DNA of 64,000 bases from Chitinophagales bacterium (GCA_026003335.1 BPHB01000001.1:1758591-1822590), one strand, 5' to 3'. Shown: positions 11,329 through 20,946, counted from the stretch's first letter. A program made the numbers and translations. The notes: a model not told the origin generated them from the letters alone.

Positions 11329-11445
11329 AAATTGTTAAACCTGAGAGCCAACGCAAACTTCCATACCTCATTTTCGTTTCATACCACTGCCAGTTAAATA
11401 ATGTTAAACCGGCAATGCCGCGCACTGCCGGGAAGTAAATTTGAA

Positions 11446-13077
11446 ATGATGAACAAAAAGCTGGTTATCCTTCTGGTGGCGGTGATGACCGCGATTCTTG
11501 CAGGATTGGTCTCTATTCAGTTCTACTGGATCAGAAATGCCCTTGCACTCAGAGAGCAGCAGTTTGACCAAAACGTCACCGAGGCACTCAACCTTGTGGC
11601 CAAAAATCTGGAAAGACAAGATGCCGCCAGTTTTCTTTTCAATGATTTTTTCAGCGGCATCGCGCATGATAAAAATTTTGAACGAAAAATCCAGCTATTG
11701 CAAAGCCGGCTGAACCAAACCCTTGATCCCCACCCCGATTTATTATTTGAAAGCAGATCTTCTGCTTTTTGGGTAGCCCTGGAACATGCTTCTCATAACG
11801 AGTCAGGACTGCAGATTATTCCCGATTCAAGCGTAGTCATTGTAGATACTGCCCCAAAAGGCTCGTACAGCGGAACCATCAGCATTCAGGTGGCCGACTC
11901 GGTGTGTAAGATCCATCTCAGCGCGCGTAGCAAAGAGCAGCTGCTCCGGTCAGTGAACGAACAGATTCAGAAATTGAATCAGCGCAAAAGCTTAATCAAC
12001 GACATCTTCTTTCAGTTTTTCAGCAACGATCGTTCTATCCACGAACGGATACCAGCCGACAAGATGGAAGAAATCATCCGCGATGCCCTCAATAACGAGG
12101 GCATTGACGCACCATTTGAATATCTGGTAACCAATCAGTTTGGCACAAGAATAGCTGCAAGCCGCAATTTTGAAACCTCCCGCATACAGGACGCGCACCG
12201 GGTAGTGCTGTTCCCCAACGACCTTTTTTCCGAGCCCAATTACCTGCTGGTGCAGTTTCCTTCCAAACAAAAATATATTCTCAGGAGCCTGGGAGTCATG
12301 TCGCTTTCCTCCATTGGTTTGATTCTTGCTGTATCTCTGGGATTTGCATACACCATTTTTGTGATTTTGCAGCAAAAGAAGCTCTCCGATATGAAAACGG
12401 ATTTTGTCAACAACATGACCCATGAGCTGAAAACCCCTATATCTACCATTTCCCTGGCCAGCGAAATGCTGCGGGATAGCAGAATAAGCGAAGACCCCAG
12501 GAAAATACAGAAATATGCCGCAGTAATTCATGAAGAAAACAAACGTCTGGGCGCTCATGTGGAAAAGGTTCTGCAAATGGCTGTGCTGGACCGTGGGGAG
12601 CTGAAACTCAAAAAGTCAAAGCTGAATATCCATAATCTGATACAGAAGGCCATAGATAAGATGGCTTTGCAGATGGAGGAGCGCAACGGCATTCTGCACA
12701 CACAGCTCCAGGCCTCCTACCCGGAAGTTTCAGTAGATGAGACCCATTTCATCAATATCATTACTAATCTGCTGGATAATGCAATCAAATACTCCTCCGG
12801 CAAACCCGAAATACTCATTGCCACCCACGATACAGACGGAGGGGTCATTATCCTCGTTTCTGACAAAGGCATAGGCATGTCCAGGGATGTACAGAAAAAA
12901 GTGTTTGATAAATTTTATCGCGTACCCACCGGCAATGTACATAATGTAAAAGGGTTCGGTCTGGGACTCAGCTACGTGAAAGCCATGGTGGATGCCCATG
13001 GCGGCACCATACGGCTGAAAAGTGAACCACAAAAAGGCACAACTTTTGAGATATTTATTCCGCATGCAGAAGCATAG
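11446..13077 (+). CDS. Membrane sensor histidine kinase
   Basis: A 543-residue two-component sensor. The start at ATG 11446 (or the adjacent ATG 11449) places NKKLVILLVAVMTAILAGLVSIQFYW directly as the first transmembrane helix. An extracytoplasmic domain of roughly 250 residues follows, then a second helix (SLSSIGLILAVSLGFAYTIFVIL, about 285-307). The HisKA H-box reads NNMTHELKTPIST with the phosphoacceptor His near 326. The ATPase domain has the N box (NIITNLLDNAIKYSS), G1 (VSDKGIGMS) and G2 (VKGFGLGLSYV). It is followed after 33 bp by an OmpR-type response regulator, almost certainly its partner. The sensed signal is not evident; no named sensor domain was recognised in the periplasmic region. 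Confidence 0.93.
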   Translation: MMNKKLVILLVAVMTAILAGLVSIQFYWIRNALALREQQFDQNVTEALNLVAKNLERQDAASFLFNDFFSGIAHDKNFERKIQLLQSRLNQTLDPHPDLLFESRSSAFWVALEHASHNESGLQIIPDSSVVIVDTAPKGSYSGTISIQVADSVCKIHLSARSKEQLLRSVNEQIQKLNQRKSLINDIFFQFFSNDRSIHERIPADKMEEIIRDALNNEGIDAPFEYLVTNQFGTRIAASRNFETSRIQDAHRVVLFPNDLFSEPNYLLVQFPSKQKYILRSLGVMSLSSIGLILAVSLGFAYTIFVILQQKKLSDMKTDFVNNMTHELKTPISTISLASEMLRDSRISEDPRKIQKYAAVIHEENKRLGAHVEKVLQMAVLDRGELKLKKSKLNIHNLIQKAIDKMALQMEERNGILHTQLQASYPEVSVDETHFINIITNLLDNAIKYSSGKPEILIATHDTDGGVIILVSDKGIGMSRDVQKKVFDKFYRVPTGNVHNVKGFGLGLSYVKAMVDAHGGTIRLKSEPQKGTTFEIFIPHAEA

Positions 13078-13110
13078 CTTTTTATTTGGGAACAAACATA
13101 TTCAACACTT

Positions 13111-13842
13111 ATGAACAACAGTCAAACCTCGAAAATCCTGCTCCTGGAAGATGACCCTAATCTGGGTTTCGTACTGACCGAATTTCTGGAGCATAAGGGC
13201 TACCAGGTCATTCATCGTGAAGATGGCGAGGAAGGGCTCAAGGCCTTTCATAAAGAGCCGTTTGACATTTGCATCGTGGACGTGATGATGCCCAAAATGG
13301 ATGGCTTTACGTTTACCCGCCAGGTCAGAAAAACCGACCAGAAAACACCCATCATCTTTCTCACCGCCAAATCCATGAAGGAAGATAAAATTGAAGGATT
13401 TCGGCTGGGAGGTGATGATTACATCACCAAGCCCTTCAGTATGGAGGAGCTGGAGGCCCGTGTGGAAGCCGTGCTGAAACGAACAGGTAAGACAAAAGGC
13501 AATGAATCTGCCAAAAATACATTTACCATCGGCAAATTCACCTTTGATTACCCCACTCAAACCCTTACCTTCAACGGCAATACAAAAAAACTAACCACCA
13601 AAGAAGCGGAACTTCTGAAACTCCTTTGCCTGAACGCTAATCAAATTCTTGAACGTGAAATTGCACTCAAACTGGTATGGGGAAACGATAATTACTTCAC
13701 CGGCAGAAGCATGGATGTTTATATAACCAAACTGCGCAAATACCTCAAAGACGACCCCACTCTTGAAATCATGAATATACACGGCATTGGGTATAAACTC
13801 CGCGTGCCGCAGGACTCAGCAATCCCTACTTCCTCTGCCTGA
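13111..13842 (+). CDS. OmpR/PhoB-family response regulator
   Basis: A 243-residue DNA-binding response regulator. The receiver domain (about 7-120) has the acidic pair LLEDDP, the phosphoacceptor Asp in CIVDVMMPKMDGF (near residue 53), the Thr in IIFLTAKS and the Lys in YITKPFSMEEL. The C-terminal winged-helix domain (about 140-236) has LTTKEAELLKLL, ILEREIALKLVWG, the recognition-helix region RSMDVYITKLRKYL and the wing IHGIGYKL. It is the downstream partner of the preceding histidine kinase. Target genes are not indicated by the sequence. It ends 14 bp before the convergent fasciclin gene. Confidence 0.95.
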   Translation: MNNSQTSKILLLEDDPNLGFVLTEFLEHKGYQVIHREDGEEGLKAFHKEPFDICIVDVMMPKMDGFTFTRQVRKTDQKTPIIFLTAKSMKEDKIEGFRLGGDDYITKPFSMEELEARVEAVLKRTGKTKGNESAKNTFTIGKFTFDYPTQTLTFNGNTKKLTTKEAELLKLLCLNANQILEREIALKLVWGNDNYFTGRSMDVYITKLRKYLKDDPTLEIMNIHGIGYKLRVPQDSAIPTSSA

Positions 13843-13856
13843 GCACACTGTCCTCA

Positions 13857-14432
13857 TTATTGAGGTGGCATCAATACCCGGTCTATTACGTGGATGATGC
13901 CGTTTGAAGCAGGTACGGAAGCAACCACAGTAGCGTCATTGATTTTTACTACTTCGCCTTCCACGCTTATGTGGGCATTCTGCCCGTTCACCATACCCAG
14001 TTGCTGTCCGTTTTTTAATGCAGCAGCTTTATAAACCCCGGGGGTGACGTGGTACTGAAGAATGTTTTTCAGCCTATCGGCATTTTCAGGTTTTAGCAAA
14101 TCATCCACTGTTCCGGCCGGCAACTTATCAAAAGCTGCGTTGGAAGGGGCAAACACCGTAAAGGGTCCCGCATTGGCCAGCGCATCAACCAGGCCCGCTG
14201 CTTTGAGTGCCGTTACCAAAGTAGTATGGTCTGAAGAACCGCTGGCAATCTTTACAATATTTGCCTGCGACTCGTTATCAGCCACACTTGCCTGGCCCGC
14301 ACTCGCAGGTGCAGCAGTTGTTGGCCTGACTGTTTCGGTGTCGGCTTTAGATGCAGGCTGCTCAGACCCGCTGCATCCGCAGAGAAACAAAACAATGAGG
14401 ACTGCGGGAAGTGTGCACAATGCGCATTTCAT
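13857..14432 (-). CDS. Fasciclin (FAS1)-domain lipoprotein
   Basis: A 191-residue lipoprotein with one FAS1 domain. The ATG at 14432 gives a lipoprotein signal peptide (MKCALCTLPAVLIVLFLCGC) with lipobox L-C-G-C; a longer frame has no signal sequence at its start, so it was not used. After a low-complexity Ala/Thr/Glu linker, the FAS1 domain (about 62-190) shows TALKAAGLVDALANAGPFTVFAPSNAAFDKLP and the C-terminal GIIHVIDRVLMPP. FAS1 domains mediate adhesion or protein interaction in known proteins. The product is probably anchored in the outer or inner membrane. It is transcribed toward the response regulator and away from the helicase gene; the 218-bp divergent gap shows no further feature I could support. 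Confidence 0.88.
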   Translation of the reverse strand: MKCALCTLPAVLIVLFLCGCSGSEQPASKADTETVRPTTAAPASAGQASVADNESQANIVKIASGSSDHTTLVTALKAAGLVDALANAGPFTVFAPSNAAFDKLPAGTVDDLLKPENADRLKNILQYHVTPGVYKAAALKNGQQLGMVNGQNAHISVEGEVVKINDATVVASVPASNGIIHVIDRVLMPPQ

Positions 14433-14650
14433 ATGTGTCGTATTTATGGAGTGAAAAAAGTGCATCCAAAATATGCCCTGTGTAAGGTTGCAATGATGAT
14501 TTTTGTTATTCTCATCTATGAGATAAATCACCCTAAAAAACCTTGCTGTATTCTCATCCCGAAAAAACCTGTTCATTAAAAGTTCCCCGTAGGAAAATGA
14601 CAACTCTTTCTATTTTCCTAAATTGAAAAACATCCCGGAAGCAAGACCGG

Positions 14651-17600
14651 ATGATTTTGAAACCAGATCGTATGGAATTATTTTCACAGGAATTCAGAAT
14701 AATGCAAACACCCTCCGATCAGCAACCCGCACCTGATTACCGCCAGAATTTTCAGCTTGAACTCAGAAAGCTCAATAAAGCCCAACTTCAGGCGGTTCAA
14801 ACCATTGAAGGGCCGGTAATGGTAATTGCAGGTCCCGGTACAGGAAAAACCCAAGTGCTCAGCGCACGCATAGGCTATATTCTGGAAAATACAGACGCCC
14901 GGGCAGAAAATATTTTGTGCCTTACCTACACCGATTCAGGAGCCCTTGCCATGAGAAAGCGGCTTCTGCAATTAATCGGAGCGGACGCCTATCGTCTGAA
15001 CATTAGCACGTTCCACTCCTTCTGCAATAACGTCATTCAGGCTAACCTGGACTATTTCGGCATGGATGAACTCCAACTGATCTCCGAGCTGGAAGTAAAT
15101 GAACTGCTTCGCGAAATGATTGACAGTTTGCCCATCGAACATCCACTGAAACGCATCTCCTATGACCCCTACCTGGCCAGACGCCCCATGTATAACCTCT
15201 TCCGCCTAATGAAAAATGAAGGCTGGACACCCGACTATCTCTGTGCTCAGGCCGATGCCTACATTCAGTCTCTCCCCGACCGGGAAAATTTTCAATATAA
15301 AAGAGACAACAGCACAAAAGGCATAAAAAAGGGGGACCCCAAAATCCTGGATATTCAGAAAGAAACCGACCGGATGGAACAGCTGAAAGCAGCAGCCCGC
15401 CAATTCCCCCGATACTTGGAACTCATGCGGCAGCGAAAAAGATATGATTTTGACGATATGCTGCTATGGGTACATGATGCCTTTGAGAAACATCCCGACT
15501 TACTGCTGAACTATCAGGAGCAATTTCTTTATGTTCTGGTAGACGAATACCAGGATACCAACGGTATTCAAAACAAATTACTCCACCAACTAACAGGATA
15601 CTGGGAAAATCCCAACGTATTTGTGGTGGGCGATGATGATCAATCCATCTACAGGTTTCAGGGCGCCAACGTAGAAAACCTCCTGGAGTTCAAAGAAAAG
15701 TATGCAAAAAGTTTACACGTGGTGGTATTGGAAGAAAACTATCGTTCCAGCCAGAAAATACTGGACGCAGCAAAGGCATTGATTGAAAATAACCGTGAGC
15801 GGCTCATTTACGCCTTTCAAGACCTCCGCAAGAATCTGATCGCTAAAGGAGAAAATGCCTCTGTATCGGAAGACCCGCAAATCAGAGAATATCTGAATCC
15901 TGATTGCGAAACGCTGCATATCGCAAAGGAAATCATGCGTCTTAGGGATCAGGGGATACAACTGAATGAAGTAGCTGTGCTGTATCGCAGACATAGCCAG
16001 GTGGAAGACCTTTATCGCTACCTGACCATCCTAAACATCCCCATAGATATCAAAAGGCGCGCTAACGTACTGGATGCAACGCTGATCCGGCATCTGATTA
16101 AAATTTTTGCATACATCCATGCGGAAACCTCCTCTCCGGGCAGCGGAGAACACCTGCTTTTTGAAATCCTGCATTTTGACTGGTTTAAAATTCAACCGCT
16201 GGTGATCGCCCGTCTGGCAATGGACATCAAAAACCGCAGGCGTAAGAATAATAAAAACATCTTCTGGCGTGAAGAACTACGCAATGCCTGGCGAACCATA
16301 CAAAGAGACTTGTTTGAGCACAATCCTGATGAACAACACAGTTACCTTGCCCTGAAAAAACTGGGCGAAGATCTGGAATATTGGATAGCAGAAGCCGGAA
16401 ACATCACCTTGCAAAACCTGCTGGAAAAAATTGTTACCCGCGGAGGCATACTGAACAATATCCTGCAATCACCGGAAAAAATGTGGTTGCTGGAAGAGCT
16501 ATCCACGTTTTTTGACTTCGTTAAAAGCGAAACGGCCAAGAACCCCCGGCTGGATGTGGGCGGACTACTCGCTATTCTGCAAACCATGGAGCAGGACCGT
16601 ATTGAACTACCGGTAAACAAAATATCCAGTATGGAAAATGGTGTCAGACTGATTACTGCCCATTCAGCCAAAGGACTGGAGTTTGATTATGTCTTTCTTA
16701 TGGGGTGCAACCGAGATGTATGGGAAACCAAAGTCACAGGCAATGACTATCGTCTCCCGGACAATCTGGTAAGGCACATTGTGCCTGCTGAAAACAACGA
16801 TCTGGAAGAAGCCAGACGATTATTCTATGTAGCCATGACCCGTGCCAGAAAAAGTCTTTGCTTGAGCTATTCCCTCTCCGATAAGAAAATGAAAGAACAG
16901 CAGGAATGCAGATTCATCGGTGAAATCACTGCAGCCACAGGCATCCAACCTCAGCGCATTACCCTAAGTGAGGAAGACCTGATGCTTTACCATCAACAAA
17001 TGATGACTGAAATAACCCTTCCCCAACTGACTATGATTGAGGATACCCTCATAAGAAAATCACTGGAAAACTACTCCCTTAGTGTAACCCACCTCAACGA
17101 ATATCTGCGCTGCCCCATCAGCTTCTATTTTAAATATATTCTATCCATACCCACAGCCAAAAACGAATATCTTGCCTTTGGCAATGCCATGCATGAAGCT
17201 CTTGAACGGTTCACCAAGACCCTGCTCAATGAGAAAACCCTGCCACCACCGGAAACCCTGCTGCATTACTTTGATCACGCTCTTAAGACCCAGGAAGAAG
17301 CATTTACTATCAGTCAGTATCAACGCAGACTGGAGTACGGCAGAAAAATACTAACTGATTATTACCATCAACATATCGTCAACTGGAATCGCAATGTGCT
17401 CACCGAAACCAGAATCAATCAGGTTGAACTGGATGGCATTCCCCTCAACGGGCGCATAGACAAAATGGAGTTTGAAGGGAAAAGGGTAACGGTGATAGAT
17501 TACAAAACCGGAAAGCCACAAAATGCGCAAAAAAAACTTTTACCCCCTGACGGGGAATACTGGAGGCAGGCCGTCTTTTACCGCATCCTCATCGAACGCT

Positions 17601-17860
17601 CACGCAAGCAAGACTGGATCTTTGCATCCGCAGTAATTGAATTTTTGGAACCCGATGATAAAGGCACTTTCCTGAAAATACCCTTCACTGTCAGTGATGA
17701 AGATGTACAGATACTCACCGGGCAGATAAAAACGGTCTACAACAATATCATGCAATTGCAGTTTAACACCGGCTGCAATGACCCGTCCTGCGAATGGTGT
17801 AACTTTGCAAAATCACACTATCAGAGTGTGCCACCTGAACTGAAAGAAGCCGAACAATAA
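14651..17860 (+). CDS. UvrD/PcrA-family helicase fused to a RecB-like Fe-S nuclease domain
   Basis: A 1069-residue SF1A helicase-nuclease. Helicase motifs: AGPGTGKTQ (Walker A, about 60), TFHSFCN (Ia), VLVDEYQDTNG (Walker B, about 296), VVGDDDQSIYRFQGA (III), EENYRSS (IV), TAHSAKGLEFDYV (V, about 670) and EEARRLFYVAMTRAR (VI). The last 270 residues are a PD-(D/E)XK nuclease of RecB/AddB type with the His in GNAMHEALERF, GRIDKMEF and VIDYKTGKP. Four cysteines, one in YLRCPISFYFKY and three in CNDPSCEWC, are placed as in Fe-S cluster nucleases of AddB/AdnA. The role is inferred to be ATP-driven DNA unwinding and end processing in repair. ATGs at 14672 and 14702 are alternative starts. No second AddAB subunit is next to it. 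Confidence 0.9.
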   Translation: MILKPDRMELFSQEFRIMQTPSDQQPAPDYRQNFQLELRKLNKAQLQAVQTIEGPVMVIAGPGTGKTQVLSARIGYILENTDARAENILCLTYTDSGALAMRKRLLQLIGADAYRLNISTFHSFCNNVIQANLDYFGMDELQLISELEVNELLREMIDSLPIEHPLKRISYDPYLARRPMYNLFRLMKNEGWTPDYLCAQADAYIQSLPDRENFQYKRDNSTKGIKKGDPKILDIQKETDRMEQLKAAARQFPRYLELMRQRKRYDFDDMLLWVHDAFEKHPDLLLNYQEQFLYVLVDEYQDTNGIQNKLLHQLTGYWENPNVFVVGDDDQSIYRFQGANVENLLEFKEKYAKSLHVVVLEENYRSSQKILDAAKALIENNRERLIYAFQDLRKNLIAKGENASVSEDPQIREYLNPDCETLHIAKEIMRLRDQGIQLNEVAVLYRRHSQVEDLYRYLTILNIPIDIKRRANVLDATLIRHLIKIFAYIHAETSSPGSGEHLLFEILHFDWFKIQPLVIARLAMDIKNRRRKNNKNIFWREELRNAWRTIQRDLFEHNPDEQHSYLALKKLGEDLEYWIAEAGNITLQNLLEKIVTRGGILNNILQSPEKMWLLEELSTFFDFVKSETAKNPRLDVGGLLAILQTMEQDRIELPVNKISSMENGVRLITAHSAKGLEFDYVFLMGCNRDVWETKVTGNDYRLPDNLVRHIVPAENNDLEEARRLFYVAMTRARKSLCLSYSLSDKKMKEQQECRFIGEITAATGIQPQRITLSEEDLMLYHQQMMTEITLPQLTMIEDTLIRKSLENYSLSVTHLNEYLRCPISFYFKYILSIPTAKNEYLAFGNAMHEALERFTKTLLNEKTLPPPETLLHYFDHALKTQEEAFTISQYQRRLEYGRKILTDYYHQHIVNWNRNVLTETRINQVELDGIPLNGRIDKMEFEGKRVTVIDYKTGKPQNAQKKLLPPDGEYWRQAVFYRILIERSRKQDWIFASAVIEFLEPDDKGTFLKIPFTVSDEDVQILTGQIKTVYNNIMQLQFNTGCNDPSCEWCNFAKSHYQSVPPELKEAEQ

Positions 17861-17975
17861 ATTTTCCCGGCTGTTTTTCTGCATTTAGTACTATATTATA
17901 AAGGCGCAACAGCAAACCCCAAAAGACTTTAAAATACTTTTTCTACTTTCGCCTTTAAAGCAATAAAAATTCAAT

Positions 17976-19331
17976 ATGGCCCGCATTCTGATTATTGATG
18001 ACGAAAAAGCCATCCGCAAAACGATTCGCGAAATACTGGAATATGAAGGATACCAGGTTGATGAAGCCGAAAACGGGATGGATGGCCTGAAAATGCTTCA
18101 GAACGACCATTACGATATTCTGTTGCTAGACATCAAAATGCCCAAAATGGACGGCATGGAAGTGCTGGAAGAAGCGTTGAAGCTGGTGCCTGATCTTCCG
18201 GTAGTGATGATATCCGGTCACGGCACCATTGAAAACGCAGTGGAAGCCGTTAAAAAAGGCGCATACGATTTCATCTCCAAACCCCCCGATCTCAACCGCC
18301 TGCTGATTACCCTGCGTAATGCTCTGGATAAATCTTCTCTGATTACCGAAACCAAAGTGCTGCGCAGAAAGGTATCTAAAACCCGGGAAATCATCGGTGA
18401 ATCGCCCTCCATAAAAAGAATCAAAGAAACCATAGAACGTGTTGCCCCCACGGATGCACGGGTGCTTATTACCGGTGAAAATGGCACCGGCAAAGAGCTC
18501 GTTGCGCGGTGGATTCACGAAAAAAGCCAGCGCGCAAAATATCCGCTGGTGGAAGTAAACTGTGCTGCCATTCCTTCCGAATTGATAGAAAGTGAGCTCT
18601 TCGGTCATGAGAAGGGAGCCTTCACTTCCGCCATCAAACAACGCATCGGTAAGTTTGAGCAAGCCAATGGAGGAACTCTCTTCCTGGATGAAATTGGCGA
18701 TATGAGTCTCTCGGCTCAGGCCAAAGTGTTGCGTGCCCTTCAGGAAAATAAAATCACCCGCGTAGGCGGTGAAAAAGAAATCCCGATTGATGTACGCGTA
18801 ATAGCCGCAACCAACAAAGATCTGGTCAAGGAAATTGAAAAGGGCACTTTTCGGATGGACCTTTATCACAGGCTTGGCGTCATCCTTATTCACGTACCCA
18901 CACTAAACGAGCGTATTGAAGACATACCCCTGCTGGCAGAAATATTTGTAAAGGAAATCTGCGAAGACTATAGCATCCCCAAAAAGACGATCACGCCCAA
19001 AGCCCTGCAGGCCTTACAAAAAATAAAGTGGACCGGCAACATTCGCGAGCTGCGCAACATCATTGAAAGGCTCGTCATTCTCAGTGAAAACAAGATCACT
19101 GAAGAGGAGGTGAAAAATTTTGTTCCCTCTGTACAAACCAAGCTGGATCCCACAGACCTCTTTGAACAGTTTAGTAAATTTCAGAGCTTTAAAGATTACA
19201 TGGAAAAACTGTTTATTGAACACAAGCTCAGAAAAAACAACTGGAACGTCTCCAAAACCGCTGAAGAGATTGACATTCAGCGCAGCCACCTTTATAATAA
19301 AATTGAGAAGTACGAGTTGCAGAGAAACTGA
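17976..19331 (+). CDS. NtrC-family sigma-54-dependent response regulator
   Basis: A 451-residue activator. The receiver domain (1-120) has LIIDDEKA, phosphoacceptor Asp in LLLDIKMPKMDGM (near 53) and Lys in DFISKPPD. The AAA+ domain (about 145-375) has Walker A TGENGTGKE, the sigma-54 contact loop FGHEKGAFTSA, Walker B GGTLFLDEIGDM and the arginine region DLYHRLGVI. The C-terminal Fis-type helix-turn-helix (NNWNVSKTAEEIDIQRSHLY) binds DNA. The usual GAFTGA loop reads GAFTSA here. No histidine kinase is adjacent, so it is an orphan regulator in this window. It lies 115 bp after the helicase gene with its own likely promoter region. Confidence 0.95.
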   Translation: MARILIIDDEKAIRKTIREILEYEGYQVDEAENGMDGLKMLQNDHYDILLLDIKMPKMDGMEVLEEALKLVPDLPVVMISGHGTIENAVEAVKKGAYDFISKPPDLNRLLITLRNALDKSSLITETKVLRRKVSKTREIIGESPSIKRIKETIERVAPTDARVLITGENGTGKELVARWIHEKSQRAKYPLVEVNCAAIPSELIESELFGHEKGAFTSAIKQRIGKFEQANGGTLFLDEIGDMSLSAQAKVLRALQENKITRVGGEKEIPIDVRVIAATNKDLVKEIEKGTFRMDLYHRLGVILIHVPTLNERIEDIPLLAEIFVKEICEDYSIPKKTITPKALQALQKIKWTGNIRELRNIIERLVILSENKITEEEVKNFVPSVQTKLDPTDLFEQFSKFQSFKDYMEKLFIEHKLRKNNWNVSKTAEEIDIQRSHLYNKIEKYELQRN

Positions 19332-19382
19332 TTGCTCCAAGCCAATCCGGACACATCTGCAACATATATGAAGTCCTCCGGT

Positions 19383-20318
19383 TCAAAGGCCGTGTATATC
19401 TTTAAGCCACTCCAGAACAGGAGGCAGCACTTCATCTACGTTTTCGTGCAGCATGGCATGGTCTAACCCCTCATAAAGCTGCAACTTCTTCTTACAGGTA
19501 AGCCGCTCATGCAGCCATGTGGTGTAACTTACCGGAAAGATATGATCAGCCGTACCTGTAATAGTCATCACCGGTACCTGAATCTCTTCCACCGGGCGTG
19601 GTATAGGCGTAGAAGCCAGCGACCGTAAAGCCCTCAAAGAAATAGATTTCAATGCCAGCGGATCCATTTCCAAAAATCGCTGAGCCGTCCCGAAATAACT
19701 CACTTTAATTTTCTCCAGATCAATATAGGAGGTTACCGGTATCTGCCTGCTGTCACTGCCCAGTTTCATCAGCACGGGCTTCAGCAACCGCGTAAGATTG
19801 GGATATTTAACCAGATTGAGGGTTTCCGGTGCAGTCAGATCTGCGATATTCTGACAGATCACCGATCTGAGGCGGGTGTCTTTTGCCGCCATATAGAAAG
19901 CGATAATGCCACCCTGACTGCTGCCTACCAGAGATACCTCGCGATTAAACCGATCAATGGCATAGGAAACCGCCTGTGCGGCATCCCGCATAAGCTCCTC
20001 AACCGAGTAATCGCCCCGCTGGCCTTCACTGCGCCCATGCCCACGGGGATCCAGGCCCACTATGTTAAAACCCGCCAGGCCAAGTTTGTACAGAAACTGC
20101 CCGTAGCATAGGGCATAGATGCCTGTTCCTGGTAAAAACACGACAGTAGGAGCATCCTTGCCTGCTTCATATATGTCCAGGTGCAGGCGCAGACCATCCG
20201 ACTCAATCCAATCCTCCGTGAAATAACGGTATATCGGAGGATAATTCAACTCGTGGGTGATAAACTCAAAGTATTCCTGAGCAGAACCAAAAACTTTATC
20301 CTTAACTTTTAAAACCAT
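19383..20318 (-). CDS. Alpha/beta-fold hydrolase
   Basis: A 311-residue hydrolase with a complete catalytic triad. The nucleophile elbow is LVGSSQGGII (Ser near 173), the acid is in TITGTADHIFP and the His in GLDHAMLHE. An oxyanion-hole segment VVFLPGTGIY and the GLDPRGHGRSEG motif are typical of lysophospholipase or carboxylesterase-like members. There is no signal peptide, so it is cytoplasmic. Substrate cannot be inferred. It stands alone on the minus strand, convergent with the sigma-54 regulator and divergent from the phasin-like gene. Confidence 0.88.
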   Translation of the reverse strand: MVLKVKDKVFGSAQEYFEFITHELNYPPIYRYFTEDWIESDGLRLHLDIYEAGKDAPTVVFLPGTGIYALCYGQFLYKLGLAGFNIVGLDPRGHGRSEGQRGDYSVEELMRDAAQAVSYAIDRFNREVSLVGSSQGGIIAFYMAAKDTRLRSVICQNIADLTAPETLNLVKYPNLTRLLKPVLMKLGSDSRQIPVTSYIDLEKIKVSYFGTAQRFLEMDPLALKSISLRALRSLASTPIPRPVEEIQVPVMTITGTADHIFPVSYTTWLHERLTCKKKLQLYEGLDHAMLHENVDEVLPPVLEWLKDIHGL

Positions 20319-20487
20319 ATTACAACCTTATTGTGCAGCTTTGATACGGATTTCCGACAGGCAAGGTTAATCATTATTTGCTTACACAATGACAGCCTGA
20401 TATGTCAGAACTACACTACCCGGAGCACATCAGGCGACATTTTTTCAGCAAAGTAGGCACAAAAAACCCCATACGCCCTTTGCAAGG

Positions 20488-20516
20488 TTGTGGCATGATT
20501 CCTGATCATAAATATG
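20488..20516 (+). promoter_or_regulatory. Candidate Bacteroidota-type promoter of the phasin-like gene
   Basis: A -33-like TTG at 20488-20490 is followed after 18 nt by TAAATATG at 20509-20516, one mismatch from the TAnnTTTG consensus. It lies 34 bp before the ATG at 20551. The rest of the 232-bp divergent gap shows no other feature. Confidence 0.4.
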
Positions 20517-20550
20517 CACCATTTTTTAAAAACCCAAAAACGCATTACAA

Positions 20551-20883
20551 ATGGATCCATTTAAGAAGTTCCTTTACGCAGGAGTGGACCTGGTTGCTGA
20601 CACTTCTGAAAAGTTTACCAAAACCGTACATGAACTGGTAGACAAAGGAAAGATTTCAAGCACCGAAGGCAAAAAACTCGTTGACGAGTGGATTGAGAAA
20701 GCCGAAAATGCAAAGGAAGAGTTTGAACAAAGAGTAAAAGAGCTCTCCCAGAAATTCGGCTTCACCGAAACATCCGAAGAAGAAGAGCTGGAAAAGCTCA
20801 GAAAACGGGTAAGCGAGCTGGAAGCCAAGCTGGGTAAAACAACGACTTCTTCCAGTAAGAAAGAAAAAGCTTCTGCAGCCTGA
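20551..20883 (+). CDS. Phasin-like small helical protein
   Basis: A 110-residue acidic/basic helical protein with no signal peptide. MDPFKKFLYAGVDLVADTSEKFTKTVHELVDKGKIS resembles the amphipathic helix of PhaF/phasin-like proteins (polyhydroxyalkanoate granule family). A segment EGKKLVDEWIEKAENAKEEFEQRVKEL (heptad-like), a short coiled coil (about 78-96) and an Ala/Lys/Ser tail (SSKKEKASAA) follow. Phasins coat storage granules or act as stress chaperones. No PHA synthase is seen nearby, so the family call is tentative. It is a single-gene unit with its own promoter-like site and a strong terminator directly after it. Confidence 0.72.
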   Translation: MDPFKKFLYAGVDLVADTSEKFTKTVHELVDKGKISSTEGKKLVDEWIEKAENAKEEFEQRVKELSQKFGFTETSEEEELEKLRKRVSELEAKLGKTTTSSSKKEKASAA

Positions 20884-20905
20884 CCGGTCTCGCAGGTCCG
20901 AAAAC

Positions 20906-20946
20906 AAATGCCGGGTATTCGTATAGGATCCCGGCATTTTTATTTT
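20906..20946 (+). terminator. Intrinsic terminator after the phasin-like gene
   Basis: A perfect 10-bp stem, AAATGCCGGG (20906-20915) with CCCGGCATTT (20930-20939), encloses a 14-nt loop. It is followed by a T-rich tail (TTATTTT). It separates the phasin-like gene from the ABC1 kinase gene. Confidence 0.85.
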
